The notes beneath the pieces were generated by a model. It was not told the origin of the DNA. It was given only the letters and a program-made list of their open reading frames with translations, and did no database searches. 64,000 nt of DNA, taken from contig KN817520.1 in NCBI GenBank assembly GCA_000827495.1, positions 885,009-949,008 on the forward strand, given 5' to 3'. This stretch comes from Hypholoma sublateritium FD-334 SS-4 (Eukaryota; Basidiomycota; Agaricomycetes; Agaricales; Strophariaceae). Shown one piece after another: positions 50,808-62,900 of this stretch. The position numbers and the translations under genes were made by a program. The number at the start of each line of letters is the position of its first letter. Position 1 is the first letter of the stretch.

Positions 50808-51121
50808 AGCAGGGGTTGTTATTTAGATATCTCAACACAATCTGGAAGGGCTTGCAAGTGCACTTTACTCAGCACAGACTGCCAGCCAATTGCCAGCAGC
50901 AAGTGCCAAGTTGTGCGCAAGCCATTTAAAGCCGCTTAGCGCCCGTCGGGCCGTCGAGAAATCCACGTGATCGAGAACAAACGTGTCGGGTGTTGCCGCA
51001 GTGATGCATGGATGTGAGGTGAGTACAACGCCGCTGCCAACAGTACTTATACCCTCTTGCGTATTGCTTAACGCGCGATATTCTTACGTCTTCTGATATT
51101 ACAGACTAGGAATTCGAAGAA

Positions 51122-52131
51122 ATGAACTCCCTTTATACCTCTGGCGTTCGCCAGACAAATTCTCTGCAGGCAGACCTCGAGAAGCTACGAAACGGGGACA
51201 ATTCACCAGCTCTTCTCGGTGAGTTCCAGTGAAGTGGATTAATGGTTGTTGATACAGTCGGTTGACTAACTAAGGCCTCGCATCTACATCATACTTTGTT
51301 TCATGCAGGACAAATATCTGCATCCCTTTCTGCCATGCACCGAACCATTGACGACTATGATTCAATGACCAAGCGCGAAATAATCAAGGCCAAGCAAGAG
51401 AAAGCACAGATGTTTGCCATCTTTCAATATTCCTATACAAAACTCTAACTCTGCTTTCTTTAGGCGAGTACAAAAATTCCGCGCCGATTATACAGACCTA
51501 CGAAGTCAATTTGAGCGATACAAAGCCGAAAACATTGCCGCGGTGCGAGTCTACTCTCCCTTTGCTTAGCGGCGCTCTAAACACGTATCTATGACGCGTA
51601 GATCCAAGAGTCTAACCGCGCAGAGCTGATATCTGCCACAGCTGCTGCTCCCATGTCCCCCTCCGACGCCCGACGGCGCTATCCCCAAGCGCAACCGACT
51701 CCCTCAACACTGCACCCCGGCCTGCGTCCGCAGAACGAGACCATATCAGAGTCTCCATTTCGCGGGGCAACGCCTCAGTCAGGGATGGGTAGGGAGTACC
51801 GCGCTCTGGACGAGCACAGTTTCATCCAAAACACGGAGACAAGGCTAGACGAATTCTTGGCACAGGGGCGGGAGGTTCTGGATAATCTCGTGGACCAGCG
51901 TAATATGCTCAAAGGGACCCAACGGCGGTTGCTGAATGTTGCGAATACGCTGGGTCTGAGTAGAGATGTTATTGGGTGGATTGAACGACGCAGGTGCGTC
52001 CCTCGTGGTTTTGGTTCTGTTTCATTTTGACATTAATCTGCTCCTGCAGTACGCAAGACACCTATATTTTCCTTGCTGGCGCTGTGTTCACCATCTTCTG
52101 TTTCTACATGATATGGAGATACTTAGGTTGA
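51122..52131 (+). CDS. BOS1: Bos1/membrin-type Golgi Qb-SNARE
   Basis: Five exons: 51122..51218, 51309..51411, 51464..51542, 51602..51993, 52050..52131; 250 aa. It starts MNSLYTSGVRQTNSLQADLE, the usual opening of membrin/Bos1. An N-terminal helical bundle (KFRADYTDLRSQFERYK) is followed by a Ser/Pro-rich linker and the SNARE motif at about 165-220 (NTETRLDEFLAQGREVL, QRRLLNVANTLGL). A single C-terminal anchor ends the protein (YIFLAGAVFTIFCFYMIW). Bos1 works with Sed5, Bet1 and Sec22 in fusion of ER-derived vesicles with the Golgi. Gos1 was considered, but the tail I-ERR-x-QDxYIF fits membrin better. Confidence 0.88.
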
Positions 52132-52932
52132 TGGGTTTATGTTATAGTAGTTGGTGTATCTTTATTCTACTGCATTTCGTTTCATAGAAACCTACTAATG
52201 ACATTCATGCCCTGATTCACAATCTCGGACCTGCAGTAATTGTGTTTGAGTATAGTCTGATTGGCTTATGTTCAAGTTGTCCTAGGTCGCAAAAGTGTAA
52301 AGTGGCTGGCCGTCCTTTGCAGTAAGCAACAACGGAACCAAGGATGTAATAGATGGATGCTGATTTATGCGACAACACCATGCATGTTCCACTTTTTTAA
52401 GGGTGCATGATGAAGCAATTCCGATAAATGCAAAATTAGATAAAGCGTGGTGGTTCGTTCTGATCTTGCTTTACTCGAACTCATCCGCTGGGGAACTTAA
52501 AAGGCGTCTCGTCATACTCCTGCTGATAATGCGGCGAAGATTTCGCGCGAGAAAATATTAGAGAATGGAATAACCAAAAGAACAACAAAAACAACACTGG
52601 AAATCTTCGTTGTGGCTTTGTTTCTGAACTGCATCACCGATGTTGAGTAGGACAGCAACCCGATGGCCTGGGTATTATTACCGTCATACGTAAGTTCAAA
52701 GTCTATCCAGATCACGTCTCATGGAAAGATTTCTTGATTTGAGCTGAAGATCAGGAAGTCCGAAGCGATCATTGTCTATGACTCTTCGAGCATCAACGAA
52801 CCGTTCATGCAGTTCATGCCTCCGAGCAACCTCCGAAGACCGTGATCTTGAATTTGATCCGGCTTGTATGGCCCTGTTTCCTTCGGAGGCGCACCGGAAT
52901 AGTTGCCACATGAGCGCGTTTGTATCCCGGCC
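52132..52932. other. intergenic, no gene seen
   Basis: 3' region of BOS1 and 5' region of the Emi1-like gene. Frames here (such as minus-strand 52696-52995) are antisense to the next gene or lack any signature. Confidence 0.4.
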
Positions 52933-53436
52933 ATGTCCAAACTCGACTTCAAAAAGGTGTTCGAGCAAGAAGAGGCTCGACTCCGAATACTCCATCCTAC
53001 ACCAGAGGATATACCAGGATGCATCAGTGTTTTCGATGATTACCTTGGCTGCAGCGGTAAGAACAAACCTGGTATCTTGAAATTTGACCTGAATTTGACG
53101 GTAGATCTTGAACAGTCATCCGCAACCAAGTAAAGTCCATATATCGATATGGAAAGAGAAGTAGCTGCGACCAGAAGTTGGACGAATTCAAATTTTGTTT
53201 AACGCTGAAGGTTATGCATCCTGAAGAGCAGCGCGAGGCGTGGATCCGTCGTCGAGCGGAATGGTGGGCGCACAGACGGATAGAGCAAAGCAGCGAGGAT
53301 GTTTGGGATATAAGAGAGTGAGTTTCTGTCTTACCTATTCACGTTGAGGGATTCCTGACGCGGGCTTGACAGCAAACCGTTACCAAACTTTCCTAAGCCA
53401 ATCACCACCGAGATGATGCAGGAAGCCGGATTTTAA
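52933..53436 (+). CDS. Emi1/DUF3128-family protein
   Basis: Three exons: 52933..53056, 53116..53317, 53373..53436; 129 aa. The core has VFDDYLGCSVIRNQVKSIYR followed by YGKRSSCDQKLDEFKFCLTL, matching the DUF3128 pattern in which two Cys-containing helices pair (CHCH-like; C-x-D-F-FC). In yeast Emi1 affects induction of the meiotic regulator IME1 and is linked to mitochondria; no enzymatic role is known. The Cys spacing suggests disulfides formed in the mitochondrial intermembrane space, which is interesting because the importer Mia40 lies nearby, though proximity alone proves nothing. Confidence 0.8.
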
Positions 53437-53727
53437 AGTTGGCGCGCTGAGGTGTTGGTGCAACTGTGTTGAACTACTCAAATTTATTTTATCTGTAACT
53501 TAGAGCACCTTTGAAAATCACAGGATTTATTCTTGGTGTGTGAAAGCATGAAGTAAAGGAAGGTAAAAGAATGGATGGCAAGGAACAGCAAACGATTCGA
53601 GTAGAGTTTGATTCAGACTCCGCCCGAACGCGCTATTGAAACTCAGCCTTGGGAAAAATTGAACGCGTCGCGTTATTCAACTTATTGTCATTAACTTTCC
53701 TCATCACTACCCCTCCATCTCTGTATA

Positions 53728-56700
53728 ATGGTAAGAGACGCGTCGTTTCACTTTGATATCCCTCTAATCTGATATCCCAGCCGCCCCGAGGAGCCAAACG
53801 CCAAAGAGACTCATCCCCTGCCCCTTCGTCCCCTCCGCAAGGCGCGACACCGGCGCGTCGCAACTCGCAGTCATCTCTTCCTCCATCGTCTCCACCCGCC
53901 CCGTTCTCTGATACCGATGATAGCTTGGACGACAGGGATGCAGTCCATGATGTAGAGGGCGATGATGAAGATGCCGACGGAGAAGATTTGTTTGGAGATA
54001 CTCTCGAAGAGTATGGGTGCACTCCAAGCACAATCGTGACACAGCATTGATGACCATTGCATTTCAGGGATTACGCTCAAAATGACGTCTTGGACAGATA
54101 CTCAGAGGCAGGAATCGACGATGAAGAAACCGAGGAACTCTCGGCGGCAGCGCGTCGCGCCGCTGAAAGGAAGATGGCACAACGCGACCGTGCTGAACGT
54201 GGCGGCAGAAAGGGTGCCCGTGCTGCTCAGCGAAGCCATGCGCCGGCTTTCCTGGACAGCGACAACGATATGGACGACGAAGATGGCGACGAACTAGGCA
54301 TCGCGAACATGAAAAGGCGCACACGTAAACAGTACGATGAACGACGCGATGCAGACGATCTTGATGGTGTCGATAACGTGAGTTCCCGTGCCATTCCCGC
54401 AATTCGATTATTTACCCGTGTTCATATTCAGGAAATCCCTTTGGAACAACTCAGCGATATCAAGGCAAAATCCATTGTGGAGTGGATTGCCCATGACCGC
54501 GTCCGACGTTCTATTGTCCGGCATTTCCGTCAATTTCTGATGTCTTACGTCGACGAACGTGGTGACTCAGTCTATGGCAATCGCATAAAGCATTTAGGAG
54601 AAAGTGAGTGTGATTCGATTATCAACTGTTTCTCGACTTATGGTCTTCATCAGTCAACTCCGAATCTTTGGAAATATCATATCTTCATCTGGCACTCTCC
54701 AAGCCCATTCTAGCATATTTTCTCACCAACTCGCCTGCCGCGATGCTCGAAATCTTTGACGAAATTGCTCTTGACGCCATTCTTGTTTACTTCCCTTCTT
54801 ACAAGCGCATCCATTCGGAAGTCCATGTCCGCATCTCTGATCTCCCCTTGGGCTCTACTCTTCGCGATTTACGTCGTTCCAACCTGAACAACCTTGTCCG
54901 CGTTTCCGGTGTGGTTACCCGAAGAACTGGCGTATTTCCTCAGCTCAAATATGTCAAGTTTGACTGCAGGAAGTGCGGTGCTGTCCTGGGCCCATTCTAC
55001 CAAGATGCCTCAAGGGAGGTTAAGATCAGTTATTGTGCCAATTGCGAGAGCAAAGGCCCATTTACCGTCAACTCAGAGCAGGTAAGACAAACATTGAGTT
55101 TGTTTTCCGTTATCTAACTTTTGTTCCTTCGACAGACTGTCTATCGCAACTACCAGAAGATGACTCTCCAAGAATCCCCAGGATCTGTTCCCGCAGGTCG
55201 CTTGCCCAGACATCGCGAGGTCATTCTCTTGTGGGATCTCATTGATAGCGCAAAGCCCGGAGAAGAGGTTGAAGTCACTGGAATCTATCGCAACAATTTT
55301 GATGCATCTTTGAATGCAAAGAATGGGTTCCCTGTGTTCTCGACTATCATCGAAGCCAACCATGTCAACAAGAAAGAAGATCTGTTTGCTGCTTTCCGCC
55401 TCACCGAAGAAGACGAAAGAGAGATGCGAAACCTTGCTAAAGATGAGCGCATCCGTAAACGCATCATTAAATCCATTGCTCCTTCGATCTACGGGCACGA
55501 AGACATCAAAACTGCCATTGCACTGTCGCTCTTCGGAGGTGTTGGCAAGGATATCAATCACAAGCATCGTATTCGTGGCGACATCAATGTACTCCTTCTC
55601 GGAGATCCTGGTACAGCTAAATCCCAGTTCCTCAAATACGTCGAAAAGACCGCTCACCGATCGGTCTTCGCCACCGGTCAAGGCGCATCTGCAGTCGGTT
55701 TGACAGCCAGCGTGCGCAAGGACCCCATCACCCAGGAGTGGACCTTGGAAGGCGGCGCCCTCGTCCTCGCTGATAAAGGCACTTGCCTCATTGATGAGTT
55801 CGACAAGATGAACGATGCTGACCGAACGTCAATCCACGAGGCGATGGAGCAGCAATCGATTTCCATCTCGAAGGCGGGCATTGTGACGAGTCTGCAGGCG
55901 CGCTGCGCGATCATCGCCGCAGCCAATCCTATCCGTGGGCGCTACAACCCGACGATCCCGTTTTCGCAGAACGTCGAGCTAACGGAACCGATTTTGTCGC
56001 GGTTCGACGTACTTTGCGTCGTGAAGGACACCGTGGACCCGGTCATGGACGAGCTCCTAGCGCGATTCGTGGTAGGCAGTCACTTGCGCAGTCATCCCAA
56101 GTTCGACAAGGAGACGGAGGAAATGGAGGTGGCAACGTCGTTGGATGCCGATGTAAGCACCTATGCACTTTGGTCGAGGACGCGCTGATTTATTCATGCC
56201 ATTAAGATTATTCCGCAAGATATCTTGCGCAAGTACATTATGTATGCTAAAGAGAAGATCAGGCCCAAGCTCTTCGATCTCGATCAGGAGAAACTCGCTC
56301 GTCTCTTCGCGGACCTGAGGCGCGAGTCGATGGCAACAGGCTCATACCCGATCACTGTCCGTCATCTGGAGAGTATGATCCGTATGGCGGAGGCCAGCGC
56401 TAAGATGGCGCTGCGCGAATACGTTCGTGCCGATGACATCGATTTGGCTATCGAGGTTGCTGTCGGTAGCTTCGTCAGCGCCCAGAAGTTGAGCATCAAG
56501 AAGACACTACAGAGGGTGCGTGCCGAATTGTTGTCGATGTTAAATGAAATATTGACTATTATCTGCGTTTACAGGGATTTAGGAAGTATCTCACGCAATC
56601 CAAGGACCACGAAGAGCTGCTTTCATTCCTGCTTGGGAATCTTGTCAAGCTCAAGGTTCGCGAGTTCCAATTGAGGCATCATACCCAACCAGAGAAAGTC

Positions 56701-56904
56701 GTCGTGAAATTGTCTGAACTGGAGGACAAGGTATGTCGTACTTGCAAAACAGTTGCCAAAGGAGTGCTAATACAATGTTTATAGGCCAAGGACCACGACA
56801 TCTTTGATACCAAGCCTTTTTTGCGCTCTAAACTATTCTCAACAAACGGATATATCTTGGGGGATAAGGTTATTGAGAAGCACTTCAAGATGGACGAGGA
56901 CTGA
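53728..56904 (+). CDS. MCM2: MCM2, subunit of the MCM2-7 replicative helicase
   Basis: Nine exons: 53728..53730, 53781..54010, 54068..54377, 54432..54603, 54654..55081, 55136..56152, 56207..56515, 56575..56730, 56785..56904; 914 aa. An acidic Ser-rich N-terminus ([15 protein letters not shown]) fits the histone-binding and DDK-target region. Then come the zinc motif CRKC...CANC (near 340-365), Walker A GDPGTAKS (near 538), Walker B LIDEFDKM (near 600), the arginine finger LSRFD (near 667) and a winged-helix end ([13 protein letters not shown]). It unwinds DNA at origins and forks in the nucleus. The first coding exon holds only the ATG, followed by gtaaga. A shorter protein could start at a later Met if this junction is wrong. 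Confidence 0.95.
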
Positions 56905-57190
56905 TATATTTATGGATGTTGCTGTTATTTCTGCTATTCTGTTGTTGTTTTGCTTGTAGGTTTTCACTGTATTGGTATATCCCGTAATTCTATATTCTCG
57001 ACATGCTATGTGCGTTCTGCTCGAAAATCACGCAGTTGGGATTTCTCTATATTGTGAATGCAGTAGGTGCTTTGTGCGTAAGTGGGGGTGTGCAAATAGA
57101 TAGATTAATAACGAAGTATGATATAAGCCTGCAATGCGGGCAATCCTCCAATAAGGCGGTTTTGGAATGTGTCGGGAGACTGGCTCCGTC

Positions 57191-58059
57191 TTATGAGTTG
57201 TTAGCAACGGGTGTGCTATCTAGTTGGGTCGTCTCGGGGGTCGTTTGCGCGTCTCCGTCAAGTTTTGAGTTGCTTGCATTTTCTGGAGGCACGTCGCCTG
57301 AATCATCGGTAGTAGACGGGGCATCGTCATCGTCGTCATCCATTATCTCTGTAGATAACATAAGTGTTAGCCACTTCACAGATAAATAAGCGCGTACCAT
57401 CGGCATACACCTCGGGGTGTGCTCTGAAGCAGTTCTGCATGTTTTGGAATTTATCCACACAGTTAATGCCCTTCGGTTCATCTTCAGAGAATACAAAGCA
57501 TGAGAACGCTTCTCTGAACTCGGGCCCACAGGGACCGTGCGCCATGCCACCCAGGCAAGGGCAGTCCCAGTTGATTTCTCCGGTTTCAGGATTGAACGCG
57601 CCGCCTGAGGCGGGAGCGTCGCCGGGTGAGGGCTCTCCATCTCCCTCGGGGGCTTCCGGCTCCGATGTAGCCTCCGAGTCGCCACCAGGAGCTGAAGGCG
57701 CGTCGGGAACGAACACGTCGGTTTCCGGGGTGGCAGCTGGAGAAGGAGATTCTGAGGGCGCCTTTGTGCGCTGGGTTGATTTGGCTGGAGCCGGATGTTC
57801 TGTTGTCGCTAGATATACATCAGTACGAGAGTCTAGCTCACTGTATGGCATCAAACGCACAGATCATTGCCTGGGGAGAGTCCATGGAAATTTGGTTCTG
57901 CGCTTGCGTTAGTTGCCAAGCTATGAAGACGGTGGTAGCAGCGGTAGCAGCGAAGCCGATTTTGGTTGCTCTACGTAGTGAGCCATAGCTGTGACCTGCT
58001 AAGCCGGACGATGTGTGAAGACACCTGCGGAGGGGAATACGTGCAAAACGCGAAAACAT
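57191..58059 (-). CDS. MIA40: Mia40/CHCHD4 intermembrane-space import oxidoreductase
   Basis: Three exons: 57861..58059, 57398..57808, 57191..57348; 255 aa. The N-terminus ([19 protein letters not shown]) looks like a mitochondrial presequence, followed by a membrane anchor ([17 protein letters not shown]). A long Pro/Glu/Ser linker leads to the folded core: the redox CPC in [14 protein letters not shown] and twin CX9C motifs, [11 protein letters not shown] and [11 protein letters not shown]. The tail is acidic (MDDDDDDAP). Mia40 oxidises and traps incoming cysteine proteins together with Erv1. The long anchored form is typical of fungi. It converges with MCM2, 286 bp apart. Confidence 0.95.
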
Positions 58060-58168
58060 TGGAGGAGTGAGTAAGCCGCGGGCAACAGTCAGCGTAAGCC
58101 TGAGATGCCGAAATTATTTATTTGGTAACCGGAAGAAACAAGTACAAATAGATAAGCATTCTAGTTAT

Positions 58169-59056
58169 TCACTTTCTCTTCTCCCTCTCCATCAGCTCGT
58201 TCAGACATCGTGCCACAATTCCAACGCCCTCCTCCACCGCAGCTCTGTCCTCGTCCCTTATTCTTGCATTGAATCGTCGGAATCTGTCGGGGTGCCACCG
58301 CAGCTGTGCGCTTCGGATCCGGTCCTTGCGCGACATGGTCTGCGAATGCAGTGGCGAGAAAAGGAACGCTACGATCGCGTCTCGCGTGAGGTCGCCCGTG
58401 TTCCTTGGTGGTATAATTAGCGGCCACGGTGTCTTCTTGAACTCTACAGGCTCCGACGACAAGGCGAATGTTATCCAGCTGGACTCGTAATTCACCCACG
58501 CATCCAAGATCAGCTTGTCCAATTTAGCACGGTCCCGGGCCTCCTTCGCGCGCCGCTCCTCCGAGGCCTTGCGGCGTGCCTCCTCGCGTTCGCGCATCTG
58601 CTCCTCGCGCTTCAGCTGGAAGTGCAGTTCCATCTTCCTAACCTCCTCCTGGATCCGGAACTTTGTCCTCTCGCGCTCTTCGGCTATGCGGCGCGCACGG
58701 GCCTCCTGCTTCATCCATTTATCTGCCTCGATGCCATAGCCGTAGAGGAGATCCTCCCACTCCTGTCGACGGATCTTGTTCGCCCGCGGGCGCGTCGTGG
58801 GGTAAACCCCTTTCGGGTGAAGGAGGAGGTCCTGCTGCTCGCGAACCCAGTCCTCTGTCTTGAAGCCGCGTTTCTTGCCCTTCATAAGCTCCTCTTGGCT
58901 GGCGACCCACGCATACGCGTTCGTCATATGCTCCCAGGGAATGCTTGCAGTGGCCTCTTCAGCTCGTGAGTGCGAGCGGGTATGAGTGTATCTAGGAGGG
59001 AGAGCCGATACGTGACGGGTGGGGCGAGTCGATGATGAGCGATGGAAGTCTGTCAT
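58169..59056 (-). CDS. NFKBIL1-like, J-domain-related basic coiled-coil protein
   Basis: A single exon of 295 aa, start MTDFHRSSSTRPTRH. A long charged helix (about 110-190; KREEQMREREEARRK, RRKASEERRAKEARDRAKL) is followed by WPLIIPPRNTGDLT and a C-terminal module RIRSAQLRWHPDRFRRF...GIVARCLNEL. That module resembles the end of NFKBIL1 (IkB-like) proteins, in which a degenerate J-domain-like HPDK/R motif occurs. The ankyrin repeats of animal NFKBIL1 are absent. Role unknown; animal relatives are linked to RNA processing. Only 109 bp separate its stop from the Mia40 start on the same strand. Confidence 0.7.
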   Translation of the reverse strand: MTDFHRSSSTRPTRHVSALPPRYTHTRSHSRAEEATASIPWEHMTNAYAWVASQEELMKGKKRGFKTEDWVREQQDLLLHPKGVYPTTRPRANKIRRQEWEDLLYGYGIEADKWMKQEARARRIAEERERTKFRIQEEVRKMELHFQLKREEQMREREEARRKASEERRAKEARDRAKLDKLILDAWVNYESSWITFALSSEPVEFKKTPWPLIIPPRNTGDLTRDAIVAFLFSPLHSQTMSRKDRIRSAQLRWHPDRFRRFNARIRDEDRAAVEEGVGIVARCLNELMEREKRK

Positions 59057-59924
59057 CGTCGGGCGGATAAAGTGTTGGCAAGTGTACAGGTATGACGTGC
59101 TAAGCTCAGCCTAGGCTAATATGTTAGGCTCTCCAGGAGGGATTGTGTTCGATGAGAGTGGTATGTCTGCAATTTATATGGATCAGTTCTGGCCGCGTTG
59201 CGCGAGCACGATAGCCATGCAATGATATCTACAAACACACCTGTGGGGACGATTGTGCGCGGCCTCCACGTTGTGGGTGTTTTGAGAGTGCGGCGTGTGT
59301 GGGGTTTGGTCATGGGCAAAACTTCGATGGAAACATGATGTTTGCTGACGGGACTTGACAACCACGTTGCCGCTAGCTACCCCTGGTCCCAGCGCTGGCT
59401 AGGACATATGAAACACCGAACAGCGATGCGGCGGCTTATGTATACATGATAATCTATCACCTAAGTAAGTACAGAGCATGCAAGAGAGCGAGATGTAAAA
59501 ACCATCACGTTAAGTTTTAATTTGCACTGCATCTGGTGATATTTTATTTGATTGGGATTTGATTGAAACAAATAGTGATACAGATACTTATATCAACTTT
59601 GGACAAAGACAGAAACATGATTTGCAATAAAATAACGAGATGTACTACATATTCAAGAAAGATGTGTTATGCATGACAGAATGCTAGAAAGAGCAATTTA
59701 AGGAGAGATGGGTAGGAGGGAACCGAGAGTCGTCCCGTGGGTAAGTTCTAGAACATTGACAGGATAGCATATGTGAATTATAAGAAAACATAGAAAAAGA
59801 TGAGGCGGGGGTACATATACGTTGAGGTTAAACTGTAGAACCATATATATGATTAGCACGTCGTTCATTTCATAAAAGATAAGGATCCACGTACTATAAA
59901 GCCAGGTGATAGAAGCAAAGAAAC
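59057..59924. other. intergenic, AT-rich 3' region
   Basis: The part from 59460 to 59900 is AT-rich and likely includes the 3' UTR of the SEC7-domain gene. The short frames (such as 59698-59928) are not supported as genes. Confidence 0.4.
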
Positions 59925-62900
59925 TCATAGTGGGTGGGGACTGCTCTCAGCTATGCCGACCTGCAAATGCGACAGAACGAGGCCTATCGAGCTGTTCTGC
60001 AGGCAATACATCTCGAGATCCCGTGCGGGCCACAGAGAACCATCACTTTGTTCGGGCGTGTTGGCCTTCTCACTCAGCTCAGTCGCGAAGTCGGTGCTGT
60101 CGTGCGAGGTGTTCGCCAGGCGATCTCCTAGGTCCAACTCATTCCTGCCCGCCCCGTGCCGGTGATAGACTTTACTGCGGGATTTCGACCGAGCATGCAT
60201 CGAGCCCGATAACGACCCGGCAAGGTGGGATGGATACGCACCGTTGCCAGAGTCCTGAGTTGAATAGGAACCATTTGGCCGGTGCGATGGCGTGTAATTT
60301 CCCATCAAGGTATCCTGGAGAACCCTGAAAGCCACGGCGTCTGCAGCTTTGATGAATTTGGCTACATCGTGCGACAATCCGGAGGGCGCTGACGCAGCTG
60401 CGGTCGAGGAATCAATATGCTGTCGCAGAGACGTGGCCCATAGATTGCGTATTATTGGATCATCCACACTGAACATATATCTCCGTTTTGCTCCTTCCTG
60501 GTTAAGGAAAGCAAGCTGGAAAGTATTCCGCATAAATGCACGCTCGACGACGATGGTGTGGCTGAGAGGGAGGCCAGAGTATTTGATCGCATTAGGCCCA
60601 GATCGACACATAGTAATCGATTTCGTGCCTAACGATGTTCCAGTGATGCGGAAGGACACCTCTGACGCTTTCGTAAAGTGCAGAATAGGCGGGTCGAAGG
60701 TCATGTCTTGCCCATATAGTTCGATTGTCAGGCCAGGATCGGCCTGAGGCAGACGGAACACAATAGGATCAGATTGAGCTTTGTAGATCAGTCTGCTAGG
60801 TAAAGGTCGCTTGATTGTGATGGGTGTATCCTGCGATCCATTCACCGACGCCGGTAACGCCTGACACAAGCGCTCGTGGAATATTGAACGATACAATTCC
60901 TGCAAGAGCTCGTCCGAGACCAAAAAGCGCATGTCGTATCTGCGGAACGCGTCGATAAAATCTTTGCCTGAAACGTTCCGGTGGATGTGGTCCGTCGCCC
61001 CAGGCTCATCAGTAATGCCACCATGCAGGCGTTCATTGAGTTGAGCAAGTGTACGGATCAGACGAACGGCCATGTCCTTGTCATATGCCACAAACTTGAC
61101 GTTGGCTTCGTACCATCGACTGGCGAATGCATCCAGGAGTTGGTCGAGGGCGGTGGCATAGGACTGGGAATAGCGAGTGACATTAATAGAATGCAGGAAG
61201 ACACGTAATGCAACGTCCACCCGTAGGCCTGAGAATCCAAAGCTATCGAGATATGATTTGAGCACGGTTCTCGAGGTCTTCCTGGACAGGTATTCTCCGA
61301 GGCGGCTTCTATCCAGCTCCAGCGTTTTGAATAACAGCTGTCCAAGTAAAACAGAGCTGTCCTGCACGCTCGTTTTTGTGAAGAGCGTCGCGATGGCGTT
61401 GTCGGGTTCCTTCGCGAATTGAGCAATGAATGTTCGCAGAAGAGAGTTGCGCGGCCCGGGGATTGGTAGTTTTCCCTGGGCCTCCGATCGGTCTGCACAA
61501 AAACGTATATTTTGCAACTGCACCACACTCTTCACCGTACACTTTCTGTCGGGCGTGCTCATTTTGTAGTTATCCACGAGACTATCCTGATCAAAGGTTA
61601 CAGGCTTCGCGATGATGAGGATGTCGTTAAATAGGAATAGGAATCGATCCTTCACAGTATTGGGATTCACCACTTGGAGAACGGGCGACGAGAGGATGAG
61701 TTTACGAGGGATATCATCGTTCCTAAAACCTTTGGATAGACTCTCATCCAGGCGTTCGAGTAGCAGTTGCCCTTGGCGAGTTCCTTGGGATGATTGGGAG
61801 GATGACGTCGAGGAGGATTCGGAGGCGGTAGGGGCAGGGTAGTCGCTAACAGAGGAAGGGTCAGGAGTGGCCGTAGCAAACCTGTTGGCAGAGCTGGGGA
61901 ATTTGAACGGCGATCCACGCCCAGAGAAATCGAGAGCTGGCAATTGATTAACCCTCGGCGTTTGGGTTCGTTCAAGATTATTGACTTCGTTGTTGGTAGC
62001 GATGCCATCGTCGGTAAATTTGCCGAACTGCTTTGGCGCATCAATATCTTCAACTGCACTTGAAGGACCAGCAGCAGCATTATCATCCCAATCGTTGCTT
62101 AGCTCATTATTCTTCCTCCCAAAGATGTCAGATAACGAAGGCTTCTTATTGGTTATTGGAACGGATTGCGTATCCATGACAGGAAGGGGAGAGAACGAGA
62201 CAGTGCCTGGCGTAGATCCCGGGGATGCTGCTTTTCTTTTGCTGAGCCATTGTTTAACACCTGGAAGCGTGGTGGGCAGCTTCAGATTGTAACTCGGTCC
62301 GTTCTGTTGAGGTGACGGAGACACGTCTATGTAGTCCGGATAAGATGGCGTCATGGCACTACCTTTGTTTTGATCGGCCCCGTACTTGGCATGAAGGCGT
62401 TGATCTGAGTTTTCACGCGACGGTTCTCTGTTCGCTTCAGGTGTTTGGGTGGAGGTATTCGAGAAGGAGTATCCGAGAGGTTGAGCTTGGAATTCTTCGT
62501 GAGACTGTATGGAAACATCCGGATTCGAAGCCGTTGGCAGAATGTAATTCTTCGCGCGTCGCTCTTCCTCCAATTTCAGCATACCAGGGAAAGGAAACAA
62601 CTTCGCGTTTTGGTATTTCGACATATCAGTCGACGATGGCGGAGGTATGGGCGAAACACTGCCTCTAGTAGGTGCATGGGGCGCAAGAGACAGGATGGAA
62701 GCAGATGCGGATGGTGTCTGCATCAACGGCGGGGCTTGCAATTGAGCCGGAGTTCCCGGTGAATCTCCTTTATCCGTTTTTGCGCTAGTAAGACTAGCGC
62801 CGCTCTCCCGGCTGATGCTGGAGTCAGTGTGGTCCCGTCGCTCGCGTGTGGCAATACTGTTCGTGCGCGAGCGCCTACCCGTGCTGGACCCAGCCCTCGA

